Shown here: positions 17,101 through 26,067 of the stretch, piece by piece
How the letters are laid out: every line of letters begins with the position of its first letter
How positions within the stretch are numbered: position 1 is the first letter of the stretch
Assembly: GCF_003931915.1 (NCBI RefSeq)
Contig: NZ_RSAA01000035.1
Location: 434,001-498,000, forward strand
Direction of reading: 5' to 3'
DNA: 64,000 nt
Source of the DNA: Saccharopolyspora rhizosphaerae
GTDB taxonomy: Bacteria > Actinomycetota > Actinomycetes > Mycobacteriales > Pseudonocardiaceae
Made by a program: the position numbers and the translations under genes
Notes under the pieces: model-generated
Seen by the model: the letters and a program-made list of their open reading frames with translations, nothing else
The model's database searches: none
Told to the model about the DNA's origin: nothing

Positions 17101-18201
17101 GCGGTCACCCTCGACGACCATCCGCATGCCGCGGCGCGCCGTCAGCGGCCCCAGCAGGTCGGACAGGTCGATCATCGTGACGCCGGCCAGGCCGCCCTCG
17201 ACGTAGAGGGCTTCTTCCCGGCTGATCTCGGCGTCGTCGATCAGGATCACGACGTGCGGCTGGCCTTCCGGCGGGGCCGCGTTGCGCTGGAAGCGCGGGC
17301 GGTCCGCCAGCTGCTCCGCGAGCATGCTCTCGACCGTGGCCAGCGAACCCGCCATCAGCCGCATCTGGCCGATGCCGTCGGTCTCGGTGGGGTGCTGCGC
17401 GTGCGGCAGCCACTTGACCCACTCCCACTCGCGGCGCGCCTGCCCGGAGCTGGCGACCGCGATGATCACGTCCTCGGGCGTGTGGAAGGTCGCCAGCTGG
17501 CACAGCATCGCGCGGGCGAGCGCGCGCACCTGTTCCTTCTCACCCTGCAACCCGACCGCGGCGAAACCGCGCAGCGAGGTCGCGATCGGCAGGTCCTGCA
17601 CCAGCGAGTGCGCGCGCACGAAGCGGCGCAGCGCCAGCGTGGTGATCGGCTCGAGCTCGTCGACCGGGCCCGTCTGCGGCGGGACCAGGCGGGTCTCCAA
17701 CCGCTGCGACCCGCGGCCGACGCGGACCTGGCAGAAGTCGTTGTCGTTGGGGCGGCGCTCCCACATCCGGCGGCTGCCCGCCGCCAGCGACCACAGGGTC
17801 TGCGGGTCCGGGTGGACCCACTCGCGGGCCAGCCGCTGCTCGTCAGCGGCTTCGCGGGCGCGGTCGCGCATCTGGCCGAGGTACCGCAGGTAGTCCTTGC
17901 GGTCCTCGTCCATCTCGGCCTTCTTCTGACTGCCGTCCCGGCCACCGCCGACCATCATCCCGAATGTTGAGATGAGCATCATCATCGGCATCATCATCAT
18001 CATCGGGTTGTTCTTGGCCCGCGTGAACATGAAGGCCATCATTCCCAGGGACGCCACGATCATCAGGCCCGGGAGGACCTTCTGAACGATGTTTCCCGGG
18101 ATGGTCCGCGGGATCTCCGGCGGTGGTTCGAGGTGCACCTCCCCGCCCGGTGGCCTGGGAGCGGCCAGGCGTGGCGTTCGCTTGAACTGCAGCGTGCTCA
18201 C
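14116..18201 (-). CDS. eccC: Type VII secretion ATPase EccC (EccCa-EccCb fused)
   Basis: EccC is the motor of ESX secretion at the inner membrane. The product of about 1,361 residues has two membrane helices (about 45-60 and 70-85, the second Met-rich) and three FtsK/SpoIIIE-type domains. Walker A motifs are GATGSGKS (about residue 485), GGVGAGKS (about 845) and GERESGKT (about 1157); Walker B-like motifs are VVIDEF (about 598), FLVIDGW and FVVVDDY. Only the first has the full Asp-Glu pair, as in other EccC proteins where domain 1 is the active ATPase. The GTG at 18201 gives the canonical N-terminus STLQFKRTPR; TTG codons 9-12 bases upstream are alternatives. It is divergent from eccD. Confidence 0.96.
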   Translation of the reverse strand: MSTLQFKRTPRLAAPRPPGGEVHLEPPPEIPRTIPGNIVQKVLPGLMIVASLGMMAFMFTRAKNNPMMMMMPMMMLISTFGMMVGGGRDGSQKKAEMDEDRKDYLRYLGQMRDRAREAADEQRLAREWVHPDPQTLWSLAAGSRRMWERRPNDNDFCQVRVGRGSQRLETRLVPPQTGPVDELEPITTLALRRFVRAHSLVQDLPIATSLRGFAAVGLQGEKEQVRALARAMLCQLATFHTPEDVIIAVASSGQARREWEWVKWLPHAQHPTETDGIGQMRLMAGSLATVESMLAEQLADRPRFQRNAAPPEGQPHVVILIDDAEISREEALYVEGGLAGVTMIDLSDLLGPLTARRGMRMVVEGDRIGARGGSGVEWFGKPDALTMEEATSLARQLAPYRVAGGPALDTDSGGYEPLTTPLNYIEQLGLAGDVVTFDLNEAWRPRPTDDLYKVAIGPGEQGEIVHLDIKETASGGMGPHGLCIGATGSGKSEFLRTIVLGLMATHSSSMLNFVLVDFKGGATFNGFDTAPHVSASISNLEGDGSLIDRMQDALAGEMNRRQEVLNKAGAKNVWDYRKMAEAGDEHCQEPLPALFVVIDEFSELLSQQPEFAELFVMIGRLGRSLQVHLLLASQRLEEGKLRGLDSHLSYRIGLKTFNAAESRAAIGVPDAADLPASGGHGYLKHPNGMERFRAAYVSGHMHQTSGRRPTLRGGASPVTGEKMPRYFIPDFIEKPPEPETPVEPEVTEESQEPELTDFQIVIDKITGQGIAAHQVWLPPLDAPPTLDTLLPPLQQTDDRGYTAAGYSGSSRLQIPVGIIDVPYHQRQDPMILDLSGQGGHGAVVGGVGAGKSNAIRSIIASAALTHTPQEMQFYCVDLGGGSLTALRGLPHVGGYGSRRDPDTVRRSIAELKTVLAEREGRFQQLGVEGMNDYRNRKRRGEFDDDPYGDMFLVIDGWRAFREEFENLEQDVLNLASNGLAFGIHVLITATRWAEIRPAMKDLIQTRIELRLGDPSESEVDRKAAVKVPHGRPGRGMHESKLHFLMALPRVDSENIGDRVEVETQAAEEERRPARMGWELYNDDVSEGVADLVNRVKSSWKGRPAPQVRLLPELLPYQQLPRPEQQPNPKLVPIGINEDGLHPVYLDFRAEPNFYAFGERESGKTALLKTIVRGITERYTPKEALILLVDYRRSMLGFLNSHLLEYSVSADQLKSNVKDVTASLKKRLPGPDVTQEQLRDRSWWKGPELFVVVDDYELVAPQGNNPLAPLAEFIPQATDVGLHIVLARNSGGAGRALYEPLIGKMRETSAPGLAMSANKDDGQLVANIKSRQLPPGRGTLVSRTLRGGPQMIQTAMITDQPQ

Positions 18202-18512
18202 CGGACGCAACAACCTTTCTCAGACGTGCCTGGAAACACCAGAAGACCTCCGGTGCTCGTCGAACTCGCAGCCAGCATTGTTCACTGCCGCGCAGCTCGG
18301 GATGACGGGGTCCGGCACAGCGTGACCAACCAGATACCAAGTAGTTGATACGACTTCCGCCAAACCCGTCACCCGTGGACGGTCGGTGTGGCCATACTAG
18401 GGGCGCTCTTCGATCGGGCGGGTGGGTTTCGACCAGAAAACCCGGCCTTGGTTGGATCGAGCCCGCGACAAGTGAACGCACGACGATCAACTTCAGGGAG
18501 TAGGGGGCCCAA
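18202..18512. promoter_or_regulatory. Divergent eccC/eccD promoter region
   Basis: About 310 bases separate the divergent genes and should hold both promoters. An AT-richer stretch with TAGTTGATACG is at 18340-18353 and CATACTAGG at 18392-18400, a possible -10. No convincing full promoter can be called by eye. Confidence 0.4.
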
Positions 18513-19955
18513 GTGGCGACCGGGACCACGGTGTTCAGCCGCGTGACGGTGGTGGCGCCTACAACTCGTATCGACCTGGCGCTGCCTTCAGACGTGTCGG
18601 TGGCAGACCTGCTGCCGATGCTTCTGGACATGGCCCGCGAGATGACCCCGGACGGCGGTTCGCGGCACGGTGGCTGGGTGCTGGCCAAGCTCGGTGAGAG
18701 CGCGGCCCTCGATCCGAGCCAGTCGCTGTCCTCGCAGGGCGTCGTCGACGGCGACATCCTGCAACTGCGCCGCCGTTCGGACGACCCGCCGCCACCGCTC
18801 TACGACGACGTCGTCGACGCTCTCGCGGAAGCGGAACCGGGCAGCTACCGGCCGTGGACCAAGGAGACCTCCGCGAAGGTCGGCCACACCGCCGGAGCTC
18901 TGGGCCTCGTCGCCGCTGCCGCGGCTCTCGGTCTCTCCGGTCCGGCCGGAATGCTGCACCCGGAATCCGTCCAGGGCACCACCGCGGTCGTGTACCAGCT
19001 GGTCGCCGCGGTCGTCGGGATGGTCGTCGCGATCTTTGCGACCGCCATCGGGTCCATGGTCACCCGCGCCTACGGGGCCGCCACGACCGGCACGGTCATC
19101 GCCGCCGCGGGCGGTCTGCCCATGGCGTTCGTGGCCGGTTTCAACATGGTTCCGGGCAACACGCTCGAACCCCGCCTGCTGCTGGGCAGCGCGCTGGTGT
19201 TCATCTTCGCCTCGATCTCCATCATGGTGATCGGCGCGGGGATCGTGACCTTCATCGCGGCCGCCACCGCAGGCGCTTTCGGCACCATCGCCTTCGCCGT
19301 CGCCACGTTGATCGGTTCAGCGCACGTCGCCGGCGTCGCCGCCGGTGCCGCTGCCGTGGCTCTGGCCGGGATCTCCCTGCTGCCGCGCATCACCATCCAG
19401 CTCTCGAAGCTGCCGCTGCCGCACGTGCCGGGCAGCGCCGAGGACCTCAAGGAGGACTCCGGCTTCCCCGAGTTCCGGATGATCGAGCGGCAGACCGGAC
19501 TGGCCCACCAGTACATGACCGGTCTGATCATCGGCTGCGGTCTCGTCGCCGCGGGTGGCGCGATGGTCGCCGCCGTCGACAACAAGATCTGGGGCGCGGC
19601 CTTCGCCATCGTCGTCGCCGCCGTCCTGCTGCTGCGCGGCCGCAACTACGCCAACGGCAGCCAGGCGCTGGCGCTGCTGTTCAGCGGCCTGCTGGCCTCG
19701 GCGGGCATCGCCGTCGGACTGCTGGTGCAGGTCGCCGACAACCCGCTGTACATGGCGGCGGTGTTCCCGCCGCTGCTGATCCTCGGCGGCCTCGCGGTGA
19801 TCTTCGGCGTGGTGTTCCCGAACCGCCGGTTCTCGCCCGTGCAGCGCCGGATGGTCGACATCCTCGAAGCCGTTCTGATCGCCCTCGTGCTCCCGCTGGC
19901 ACTGGCCGCGATGGACCTCTACATGGCCATCCGCGACCTGAACCTGAACTTCTAA
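18513..19955 (+). CDS. eccD: Type VII secretion integral membrane protein EccD
   Basis: EccD forms most of the membrane pore of ESX systems. Residues 1-90 resemble the cytosolic ubiquitin-like domain of EccD (VFSRVTVVAPTTRIDLALP, later DGDILQL). Residues 125-480 contain about eleven hydrophobic helices, matching the family. GTG at 18513 follows GGGAG. The length of 480 residues is normal. It is followed 14 bases later by mycP, so the two are an operon. Confidence 0.94.
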   Translation: MATGTTVFSRVTVVAPTTRIDLALPSDVSVADLLPMLLDMAREMTPDGGSRHGGWVLAKLGESAALDPSQSLSSQGVVDGDILQLRRRSDDPPPPLYDDVVDALAEAEPGSYRPWTKETSAKVGHTAGALGLVAAAAALGLSGPAGMLHPESVQGTTAVVYQLVAAVVGMVVAIFATAIGSMVTRAYGAATTGTVIAAAGGLPMAFVAGFNMVPGNTLEPRLLLGSALVFIFASISIMVIGAGIVTFIAAATAGAFGTIAFAVATLIGSAHVAGVAAGAAAVALAGISLLPRITIQLSKLPLPHVPGSAEDLKEDSGFPEFRMIERQTGLAHQYMTGLIIGCGLVAAGGAMVAAVDNKIWGAAFAIVVAAVLLLRGRNYANGSQALALLFSGLLASAGIAVGLLVQVADNPLYMAAVFPPLLILGGLAVIFGVVFPNRRFSPVQRRMVDILEAVLIALVLPLALAAMDLYMAIRDLNLNF

Positions 19956-19969
19956 GAGGGACCTCGCAC

Positions 19970-21364
19970 ATGGGCTTCAAGCACCCCCGCTCGCGCGGTG
20001 CACGACGCGGACTCGCGCTGTGCGCCGCGGTGGGCGTCCTCGGGCTCAGCGGACCGACGGCCCCGGCGATCGCGCAGCAGGTGGGTCCACCGGCGCTGGA
20101 CCCGAGCCAGCAGACCGGGTCCTCGCTGGACACGCAGAACTACCCGCAGAAGCAGGGCTGCATGAGCGGCAGTCCGGGCAGCACGATCCCCGAGAAGCCG
20201 TGGAGCCAGCTGGTCCTCGGTTACGAGAAGGCGCACGAGCTCGGGCTGACCGGGGCCAGCCAGAAGGTCGCCGTGATCGACACGGGCGTGAACAACCAGC
20301 CACTGCTGGGCGCGGGGGCCGTGGAGTCCGGTGGCACGTCCATCACCGCGGACGGCCGGGGGACCCAGGACTGCGACGGTCACGGGACGATCGTGGCCGG
20401 CATCATCACCGCGGACCCCGATCCGACCGGGGAGACCGGCTACGTCGGTGTCGCACCGGACGCGAGGGTCCTGTCGATCCGGCAGACCTCGAACCTGTTC
20501 GTCGACGACGGCACCAACTCCACGGTCGGCAACACCGAGACGATGGCGCAGGCCATCAACCTCGCCGCCGGCAGGGGCGCGACGGTCATCAACATCTCGC
20601 AGTCGTCGTGCCAGGCGATCGCGCAGGCGTCCCGGTACGGCGACGCGGGCAACCAGAAGCTGCACAACGCCGTGGTGAACGCCTACAACCAGGGCATCGT
20701 GATCGTCGCCGCAGCGGGCAACGTCGGTGGCAACTGCCAGAAGAACTCGCCGGGCAGCCCGTCCACGGCCGTGCTCCCGGCCTGGTTCGACGACTACGTG
20801 CTGACGGTGGCGTCGGTGAACCAGGAGGGCGCGCCGTCCGAGTTCACCGTTCCCGGACCGTGGGTGGACGTCGCCGCACCCGGTGAGAACCTGATCGCGG
20901 TCGACCCCGGTGTCGGCGGGAACGGGCTGGTCAGCCAGATCTCCGAAGGCCAGGACGGGCAGATGGGCCCGATCCAGGGCACCAGCTTCGCGGCGCCGTA
21001 CGTGTCCGGTGTCGCGGCGCTGATCAAGGAGAAGTTCCCGACGCTCAAACCGGCCCAGGTGATGGAGCGGATCAAGACCACCGCGCTGCACCCGGGCGGC
21101 GTCAACGGCCGCAACGACATCGTCGGGTACGGCATGATCGACCCGATGGCCGCGCTGCAGGACGTGGTCCCGGCGGAGCACGGCAAGCCCGTTCCGCCCA
21201 AGAAGCCGACGCGCTTGGCGGCGGACGCCCTGCAGCAGAAGGACTTCCCGGCCATCATCGTCGCGATCGGCGGCGCAGGAGTGGGGGTCGCGGGCATCGT
21301 CTTCACCGCGTTCCTCACCAACGCGATCCGCAGCGTCCGTGCTCGAGCACGCCAGAACCGCTGA
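19970..21364 (+). CDS. mycP: Mycosin MycP, membrane-anchored subtilisin-like protease
   Basis: Mycosins stabilise and process ESX machinery at the outer face of the membrane. The 464-residue product has a signal peptide (1-36), the S8 catalytic triad Asp104 (VIDTG), His138 (DGHGT) and Ser339 (GTSFAAP), an oxyanion Asn251 (AAGN), a Pro-rich linker and a C-terminal membrane helix (about 428-450) with a basic tail. The triad is intact, so it should be active. ATG at 19970 has AGAGGG nine bases before it. A strong hairpin follows. Confidence 0.95.
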   Translation: MGFKHPRSRGARRGLALCAAVGVLGLSGPTAPAIAQQVGPPALDPSQQTGSSLDTQNYPQKQGCMSGSPGSTIPEKPWSQLVLGYEKAHELGLTGASQKVAVIDTGVNNQPLLGAGAVESGGTSITADGRGTQDCDGHGTIVAGIITADPDPTGETGYVGVAPDARVLSIRQTSNLFVDDGTNSTVGNTETMAQAINLAAGRGATVINISQSSCQAIAQASRYGDAGNQKLHNAVVNAYNQGIVIVAAAGNVGGNCQKNSPGSPSTAVLPAWFDDYVLTVASVNQEGAPSEFTVPGPWVDVAAPGENLIAVDPGVGGNGLVSQISEGQDGQMGPIQGTSFAAPYVSGVAALIKEKFPTLKPAQVMERIKTTALHPGGVNGRNDIVGYGMIDPMAALQDVVPAEHGKPVPPKKPTRLAADALQQKDFPAIIVAIGGAGVGVAGIVFTAFLTNAIRSVRARARQNR

Positions 21365-21390
21365 CGCGGGTCACCGCACCAGGACGAACA

Positions 21391-21424
21391 AGAAGGGCCG
21401 TCTCCCGTGGGAGACGGCCCTTCT
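21391..21424 (+). terminator. Terminator of eccD-mycP
   Basis: AGAAGGGCCGTCTCCC and GGGAGACGGCCCTTCT form a 16-bp stem with a tiny loop, about 25 nt after the mycP stop. It is followed by CTCGC with no U-run. Confidence 0.85.
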
Positions 21425-21528
21425 CGCATCCACACCGCGCAGTCCGAAAGGTACATTTCGGACTGACCTTTTCCAACCCCCGCCCGATCTGGCGTGGTCC
21501 CGCCACGACTACCCGCGGCGGCTGGATT

Positions 21529-22569
21529 TCAATCCCGGGACTTCGAAGCCGTCCCGTTCGCGTCGGGTGCCTTCGACCCGGGATCCACCGTGGGAGCCAG
21601 GACCTCGTCGATCGAGGGCTTCGGCGGCGCCGGTTGCAGCGTCGACGGGAGGTCGATGCTGTCCGCGGCGTCCCGGGCGTCCTCCCCGGAGGCCTGCTGG
21701 GCTTCCGGCTGGTCCCCGAACACCGCGGGCGGGGCGTCCGGCGGTGTGCCGAAGAGCTCCTCGGGGTTGGACTTGAAGCGCGAGGCGTTCTGCCGCTCCG
21801 CGTTCCCGCCGCGCCGGCCGAGCACGCCGCCCATCATGCCCATCGGCATCATGCCCATCCCGACGCCCGCTGCCCCCACGGCGGCGCCCGCGGCGACGCC
21901 GCCTGCAGCCGCCCCGGAGGCGGACTGCTCCTCGCCGGACTCCTCCGAGGCGCTCGCCGGCGACGTGCCGGCGGCCTCGGGAACTCCCGCGGTCGCGGCG
22001 GGCACGTCCCCGGGCGCCTGCGGTTCCCAGCGCCCGGGCTCGCGCGTCGCCACCCCGGCCATGTCGTCGCAGAGGCGGGTGAAGGTCGCGTAGTGGTCCG
22101 CAATGGACTCCAGCTGCTCGCGGACCGGCTCGGCGAGGCCGGCCAGCAGGTCGCGGGCGCGGCCGGTCTCACCCGCGCGCATCGCGGCCTCGACGTCCTC
22201 GGCAGCCTCCGCGGTCAGCTCGATCAGACGTCGTTGCTGCGCACCGACACCCTCCGCGGTGTGCTCCAAGGTCTCGGCCAGCGCCGTCATCGAGTCGACG
22301 AGGTCCTTGCCCGCCAGCCCGGCGTCGCGGACGTGCGCCACGAACGCCTCCGCGTCCGCGCCCTGCCACGCGGTGTCGATCCCGCCCAGCTTGCCGTCCA
22401 CGTCCCCGGACGACTGCTCGACGATCGCGGCCACCTCCCGCCACACCTGGGCCGCCGTGCGGAAGTCCTCCGGGCGCCCGGTCAGTTCCGCGGGATCGGC
22501 GGGGATGGAGTGCGCCACACCGAGTTCGTCGGCCAGGCCCGCGAGGTGGCGCAAGTGCTCGGTCGACAT
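21529..22569 (-). CDS. 346-aa WXG-like candidate secreted protein
   Basis: ATG at 22569 (MSTEHLRHLAG) is chosen because it lies one base after the upstream stop. Residues 30-190 are helical with W68-Q-G70 in a turn, a WXG-like hairpin. Residues 190-346 are Ala/Pro/Ser-rich with a Gly-Met repeat (GVGMGMMPMGMMGG) and a disordered acidic tail. The Met-Gly repeat is shared with the 842-residue protein at 1970. No enzyme domain is recognised. Its location between mycP and eccB and its coupling to an EspC-like gene point to a substrate of this secretion system. Confidence 0.75.
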   Translation of the reverse strand: MSTEHLRHLAGLADELGVAHSIPADPAELTGRPEDFRTAAQVWREVAAIVEQSSGDVDGKLGGIDTAWQGADAEAFVAHVRDAGLAGKDLVDSMTALAETLEHTAEGVGAQQRRLIELTAEAAEDVEAAMRAGETGRARDLLAGLAEPVREQLESIADHYATFTRLCDDMAGVATREPGRWEPQAPGDVPAATAGVPEAAGTSPASASEESGEEQSASGAAAGGVAAGAAVGAAGVGMGMMPMGMMGGVLGRRGGNAERQNASRFKSNPEELFGTPPDAPPAVFGDQPEAQQASGEDARDAADSIDLPSTLQPAPPKPSIDEVLAPTVDPGSKAPDANGTASKSRD

Positions 22570-22570
22570 G

Positions 22571-22882
22571 TCACGCCTCCTGTCTGCGCAGGTCAACAGC
22601 ACTGTCGTCGTCACCGACCGCGTGGTGGTCGACCACCTCGCGCAACTCCTCGCCAGCGCTGGTCAGCGTCTCGGCGGCCGTGCGGTGCCGATCGAGGAGC
22701 TGCTCGCACAACCGCTGGTAAGCCTCGAGGGCACCGGAACAGCGCCCGACCTGCCCGAAGGACTCACCGGCGAGCTCGGCTTCCGTCAACTTCGCACGTC
22801 CGCTCGTGATGTCCTCACCGGCCTCGCGGACCTGCCGCGCGTGGGTTGCCAGCCAGTCGACGTCGATCCTGAGCCCCGACAT
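22571..22882 (-). CDS. EspC/DUF2580-like small protein
   Basis: ATG at 22882 is preceded by GGAGG with seven bases spacing; a longer frame upstream is not supported. The 103-residue product is a charged helical protein of EspC type (IDVDWLATHARQVREAGEDI, then a long second helix). The next gene begins one base after its stop, as for the 4809/4498 pair, so the two loci have the same small-partner plus large-protein design. No clear YxxxD is present. Role as a cosecreted partner is inferred. Confidence 0.72.
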   Translation of the reverse strand: MSGLRIDVDWLATHARQVREAGEDITSGRAKLTEAELAGESFGQVGRCSGALEAYQRLCEQLLDRHRTAAETLTSAGEELREVVDHHAVGDDDSAVDLRRQEA

Positions 22883-22917
22883 CCGCCCACCTCCAAGATC
22901 GGATCTCGCTCCTAAGA

Positions 22918-22955
22918 CGAACCGCCCGCAGCTCACCGTGGCTGCGGGCGGTTCG
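22918..22955 (-). terminator. Second hairpin after eccB
   Basis: CGAACCGCCCGCAGC pairs perfectly with GCTGCGGGCGGTTCG (15 bp, 8-nt loop). It ends the eccB transcript before the EspC-like gene. Confidence 0.82.
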
Positions 22956-22994
22956 CTCGTGTCCTCGGACGTTCGACACCGGGGGTTCGGTTCC

Positions 22995-23026
22995 CCGGTG
23001 CGCGCGGAGTTCTCCGCGCGCACCGG
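22995..23026 (-). terminator. First hairpin after eccB
   Basis: CCGGTGCGCGCGGA pairs with TCCGCGCGCACCGG around GTTC (14 bp), seven bases past the eccB stop at 23033. With 22918-22955 it forms a double terminator. Confidence 0.82.
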
Positions 23027-23032
23027 GACCAC

Positions 23033-24589
23033 TCACGCTCCTCCGGCCTGCGGCTTCGGAGCGGGCCGGTTCACGCCACCCGGCGCGACCGGCACGGAGT
23101 CGTAGGTGACGCTCGCACCGGCCGGGTCCAGGAAGTCACCGCGCGGCAGGCTGCGCATCAACCAGGACGGTCCGGCCTTGATGTCGCCGGCACCCTTGAC
23201 GACACCGAGTCCCTGCGCGGTGGCGACGTCCTTGACCCCGTACTGCACGCCCTGGTCGGACACCAGGAAGATCGGGCCGCTTCGAGCGCCGGCCTCGTTC
23301 GAGGTGCCGCGCACGACAGCGGACTTGCCCGCCGGACCGTAGTAGTAGTCGACCTTCGGGCCCGAGCCGTCGAACTGCGCCAGCTTCACCGCGGGCTTGA
23401 CCGCCGGGGTGCCCTTGTTGAGGGTGACCGTGATCACCTGCGAGCCGTTGACGTTCTTCCAGCTCAGGCAGGACGTGTCGGCCTGCTGGAAGGACACCGG
23501 CTTCGGCACCGACATGGGGAAGTGGTCGAACTTGAGCGGCTTCTCGGTCCACGGAGCGTCGGTGATCGCACCCGTGACGTTCGGGATGTCGCGGCTGGAC
23601 AACTTGCCCGCGTGCAGCACGGCCGCCGCACCCTGAGCGCTGAGCTCCTGCTTGCCGTCCTGCATCAGCACGAAGAACTGCTCCGCCTCACCGGGAACGC
23701 TGCGCTTGACGACGTCGCCGACCTTGTAGCGGTTCAAGTACTGAGCGGTGCCCCCTTCACCCGGGATGTCCGGGACCTCGAGGTCCGGCACGCTGGGGAT
23801 CGCGTTCAGCATGTTGGTGCTGATGGTCCGCGGAGTCACGCCGTTGAGGCCGAAGACGTCGCGGACCACGGTCTCGTTCTTGCCGATCTTCGACTTCACG
23901 GCGTGGGTGTTGTCGTCCCGGTCGACCCGGTAGACCAGGTACTCGTCGCCCGAGCTCTGGTCCTCGACGAACAACGACTGCTTCGGGTCGAGCTCGACGC
24001 CGTGGTGGCCGTCACCACCGATGACCGTCGTCTCGACCTTCGTCGCGGCCTCCACACGGGACGAGCTGAGGTTGCCCTGCACCTGACCGACGTCGCAGAT
24101 CGCCCACGACGGTTCGGCGGGGTTGTCCGCGCTCGGCACGTAGGTCGGGGCGTTGACCATGCCGGTCAGCGGACCGCGCGGGAAGTCCGCCAGCGCCGCC
24201 TCCTTGACCGTGGTCGTCGGCACAGCGCCGCTTCCCTGCTTGCCGCCCTGCTGCATGACCAGCAACTTCGCCGATGCCATGTTGAGCATCGGGATGAGCC
24301 GCTTCTGCGCCTTCTCGTCGGAGGTGACGACGAAAACGCTGCCGCTCTCCTTGGCGACGACGATGTTCCCCGGTTCGGGAACCGTGCCCTTGCCGCCGAA
24401 CAGGCCCCAGACGAGGAACCCGATCACACCGACGGCCGCCAGCACCGCACCCGCGATCGTGGCTCGCTTGTGCGAGCCCATCGGATCGTGGAGCATCACC
24501 GCGTCTTTCCGCACCAGCGCCGACTCCATGCGGCGAAGCACGAACCGATAGGCCTGAACCTGTGACTTCGTTGTGGGTGTTGATGCCAT
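23033..24589 (-). CDS. eccB: Type VII secretion protein EccB
   Basis: EccB is a membrane-anchored core component of the ESX channel with a large external domain. The 518-residue product has the family N-terminus STPTTKSQVQAYRFVLRRME, DAVMLHDPM before a single membrane helix (about 44-64), and a long extracytoplasmic region. Length is normal. It is divergent from eccE with 164 bp between starts, so the channel genes are split into two divergent pairs (eccC/eccD and eccB/eccE). Confidence 0.95.
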   Translation of the reverse strand: MASTPTTKSQVQAYRFVLRRMESALVRKDAVMLHDPMGSHKRATIAGAVLAAVGVIGFLVWGLFGGKGTVPEPGNIVVAKESGSVFVVTSDEKAQKRLIPMLNMASAKLLVMQQGGKQGSGAVPTTTVKEAALADFPRGPLTGMVNAPTYVPSADNPAEPSWAICDVGQVQGNLSSSRVEAATKVETTVIGGDGHHGVELDPKQSLFVEDQSSGDEYLVYRVDRDDNTHAVKSKIGKNETVVRDVFGLNGVTPRTISTNMLNAIPSVPDLEVPDIPGEGGTAQYLNRYKVGDVVKRSVPGEAEQFFVLMQDGKQELSAQGAAAVLHAGKLSSRDIPNVTGAITDAPWTEKPLKFDHFPMSVPKPVSFQQADTSCLSWKNVNGSQVITVTLNKGTPAVKPAVKLAQFDGSGPKVDYYYGPAGKSAVVRGTSNEAGARSGPIFLVSDQGVQYGVKDVATAQGLGVVKGAGDIKAGPSWLMRSLPRGDFLDPAGASVTYDSVPVAPGGVNRPAPKPQAGGA

Positions 24590-24753
24590 TCTTCGCCTAC
24601 AGCTCTCCCGTCCGAGGTACGGTTCCGCAGGATAGTCGCTGAGATATACCGAATGGGTGCGGTTCGGCGGACTCCGTCAGTATTCTCTGCACGCGGCTCA
24701 ACTCCGACGAACGCGTCCGCCGCACCTACCTGCGAGGGGGAGAGACCGAACGG

Positions 24754-26067
24754 ATGTCCGTGCCCACACAACATCCGGCCCAGCCGAAGGCTCCCGGGCC
24801 CGCCAGCCCGACCCGCGCGCGGATCCGCGCCCGACGTCGGCGGATCAACGGCGTGACGCTCGCCGGAATCCCGGCGGCCAACATCGTGCTCATCGAAGTC
24901 GGCCTGGGAATCGGGGCCGGTGTCTTCTTGATCAACCCGCGCGATCCCGTCATGTGGTCCATCGGGGGCGGCGTCGTCCTGCTGGCGTTGATCATCGCCC
25001 TGCTGCGCCGCCGGGGCCGCTGGTTCACGCAGTGGTTCGGGCAGGTGCTGGAGTACCGCAGCCGCAACCACACCCGCGTTTCGCACCCGGCCAACGTCGA
25101 CGCCACCGAACCCGCTGAGGACAAGGACGGCGACGGCATCATCGGCCCGGACGAGAACCACCGGGTCGCGCTGCTGCGCCTCGTCGTCGAGGACCTCGTG
25201 ATCGCCCGCGCCCAGGACCACGACCGCAACCCGGTCGGGATGTCGTGGCACAACGGCAAGTGGACCGCGGTGCTCATGGTCGAGCCGACCCCCTCGCTGC
25301 TCAACCCCGTGGACAACGCGCCGAACCTGCCGCTGAGCGCCCTCGTGCCGTGCCTGGAGGACCGTGGCGTCGTCCTCGACGCGATCCAGGCCATCTGGCA
25401 CTGCTACCCGGGAAGCGCTGCGCTGCCCTCGAACTCGCCCGCGCTGAACTCCTACATGGAGGTGCTGGGCCGGCTTCCCGCCGCCGCTCGACGCACCACG
25501 TGGATCGCCGTGCGGCTGGACCCGCAGCGGTGCGCGAAGGCCATCGGCGAGCGTGGCGGCGGCGTGCTCGGCGCGCAGCGCGCCCTGATCGGTGCCCTCT
25601 CCCGAGTGCGTTCTTCCTTGGAGCAGCACGGGATTCCGACCCGTCCGCTGGACCCGGACGAGCTGCTGCAGGCCGGCATCTCCTCCGCGGAACTGCACAG
25701 CGTGCTCGGTTCGCAGCGGCCGGTCGGCCTCAAGGAGCGCTGGGACGGCGTCACCGCCGGAGGCGTGGGCCACTCCAGCTACGCCATCACGTCCTGGCCA
25801 AACCAGATGAACGACAGCCTCAACGCGCTCACCGGCATCCGAGCGCTGTCGACCAGCATCGCGTTGTCGGTCTCACCGGTCGGCGAGGAAGGTGAGGTCG
25901 GACTGCGCGGTCTGGTGCGCGTCTCCGCCCGCACGCCCGCCGAGCTCGACACCGCCGACGCGCGGCTGAAGGCCATCAGCAACCGACTCGGGTTGACCCT
26001 CACGCCGCTGCGGGGTTCGCAGCTGGCCGGTTACGCAGCGACGCTGCCGCTCGGAGGTGCGGCATGA
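24754..26067 (+). CDS. eccE: Type VII secretion protein EccE
   Basis: EccE is a peripheral membrane component of ESX channels. The 437-residue product has a basic N-terminus (RARIRARRRRINGV), two membrane helices (about 40-60 and 66-84), RRRGRWFTQWFGQ immediately after, and a large cytosolic domain. This layout fits EccE. Mycobacterial ESX-4 lacks EccE, so this locus is an ESX-4-like locus with the fifth component present. The stop overlaps the next gene's ATG (ATGA). Confidence 0.88.
   Translation: MSVPTQHPAQPKAPGPASPTRARIRARRRRINGVTLAGIPAANIVLIEVGLGIGAGVFLINPRDPVMWSIGGGVVLLALIIALLRRRGRWFTQWFGQVLEYRSRNHTRVSHPANVDATEPAEDKDGDGIIGPDENHRVALLRLVVEDLVIARAQDHDRNPVGMSWHNGKWTAVLMVEPTPSLLNPVDNAPNLPLSALVPCLEDRGVVLDAIQAIWHCYPGSAALPSNSPALNSYMEVLGRLPAAARRTTWIAVRLDPQRCAKAIGERGGGVLGAQRALIGALSRVRSSLEQHGIPTRPLDPDELLQAGISSAELHSVLGSQRPVGLKERWDGVTAGGVGHSSYAITSWPNQMNDSLNALTGIRALSTSIALSVSPVGEEGEVGLRGLVRVSARTPAELDTADARLKAISNRLGLTLTPLRGSQLAGYAATLPLGGAA

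Noticed and set aside
14107-17970. A 1,287-codon plus-strand open frame opposite eccC
   Set aside because: Antisense shadow of a high-GC gene: composition is Arg/Val/Leu/Gln-rich with no motifs, while the minus strand encodes a full EccC.
17962-18010. Run of Met codons in EccC (NPMMMMMPMMM) as a possible error
   Set aside because: It lies in the second membrane helix, the frame continues cleanly, and Met-rich helices are seen in other EccC proteins.
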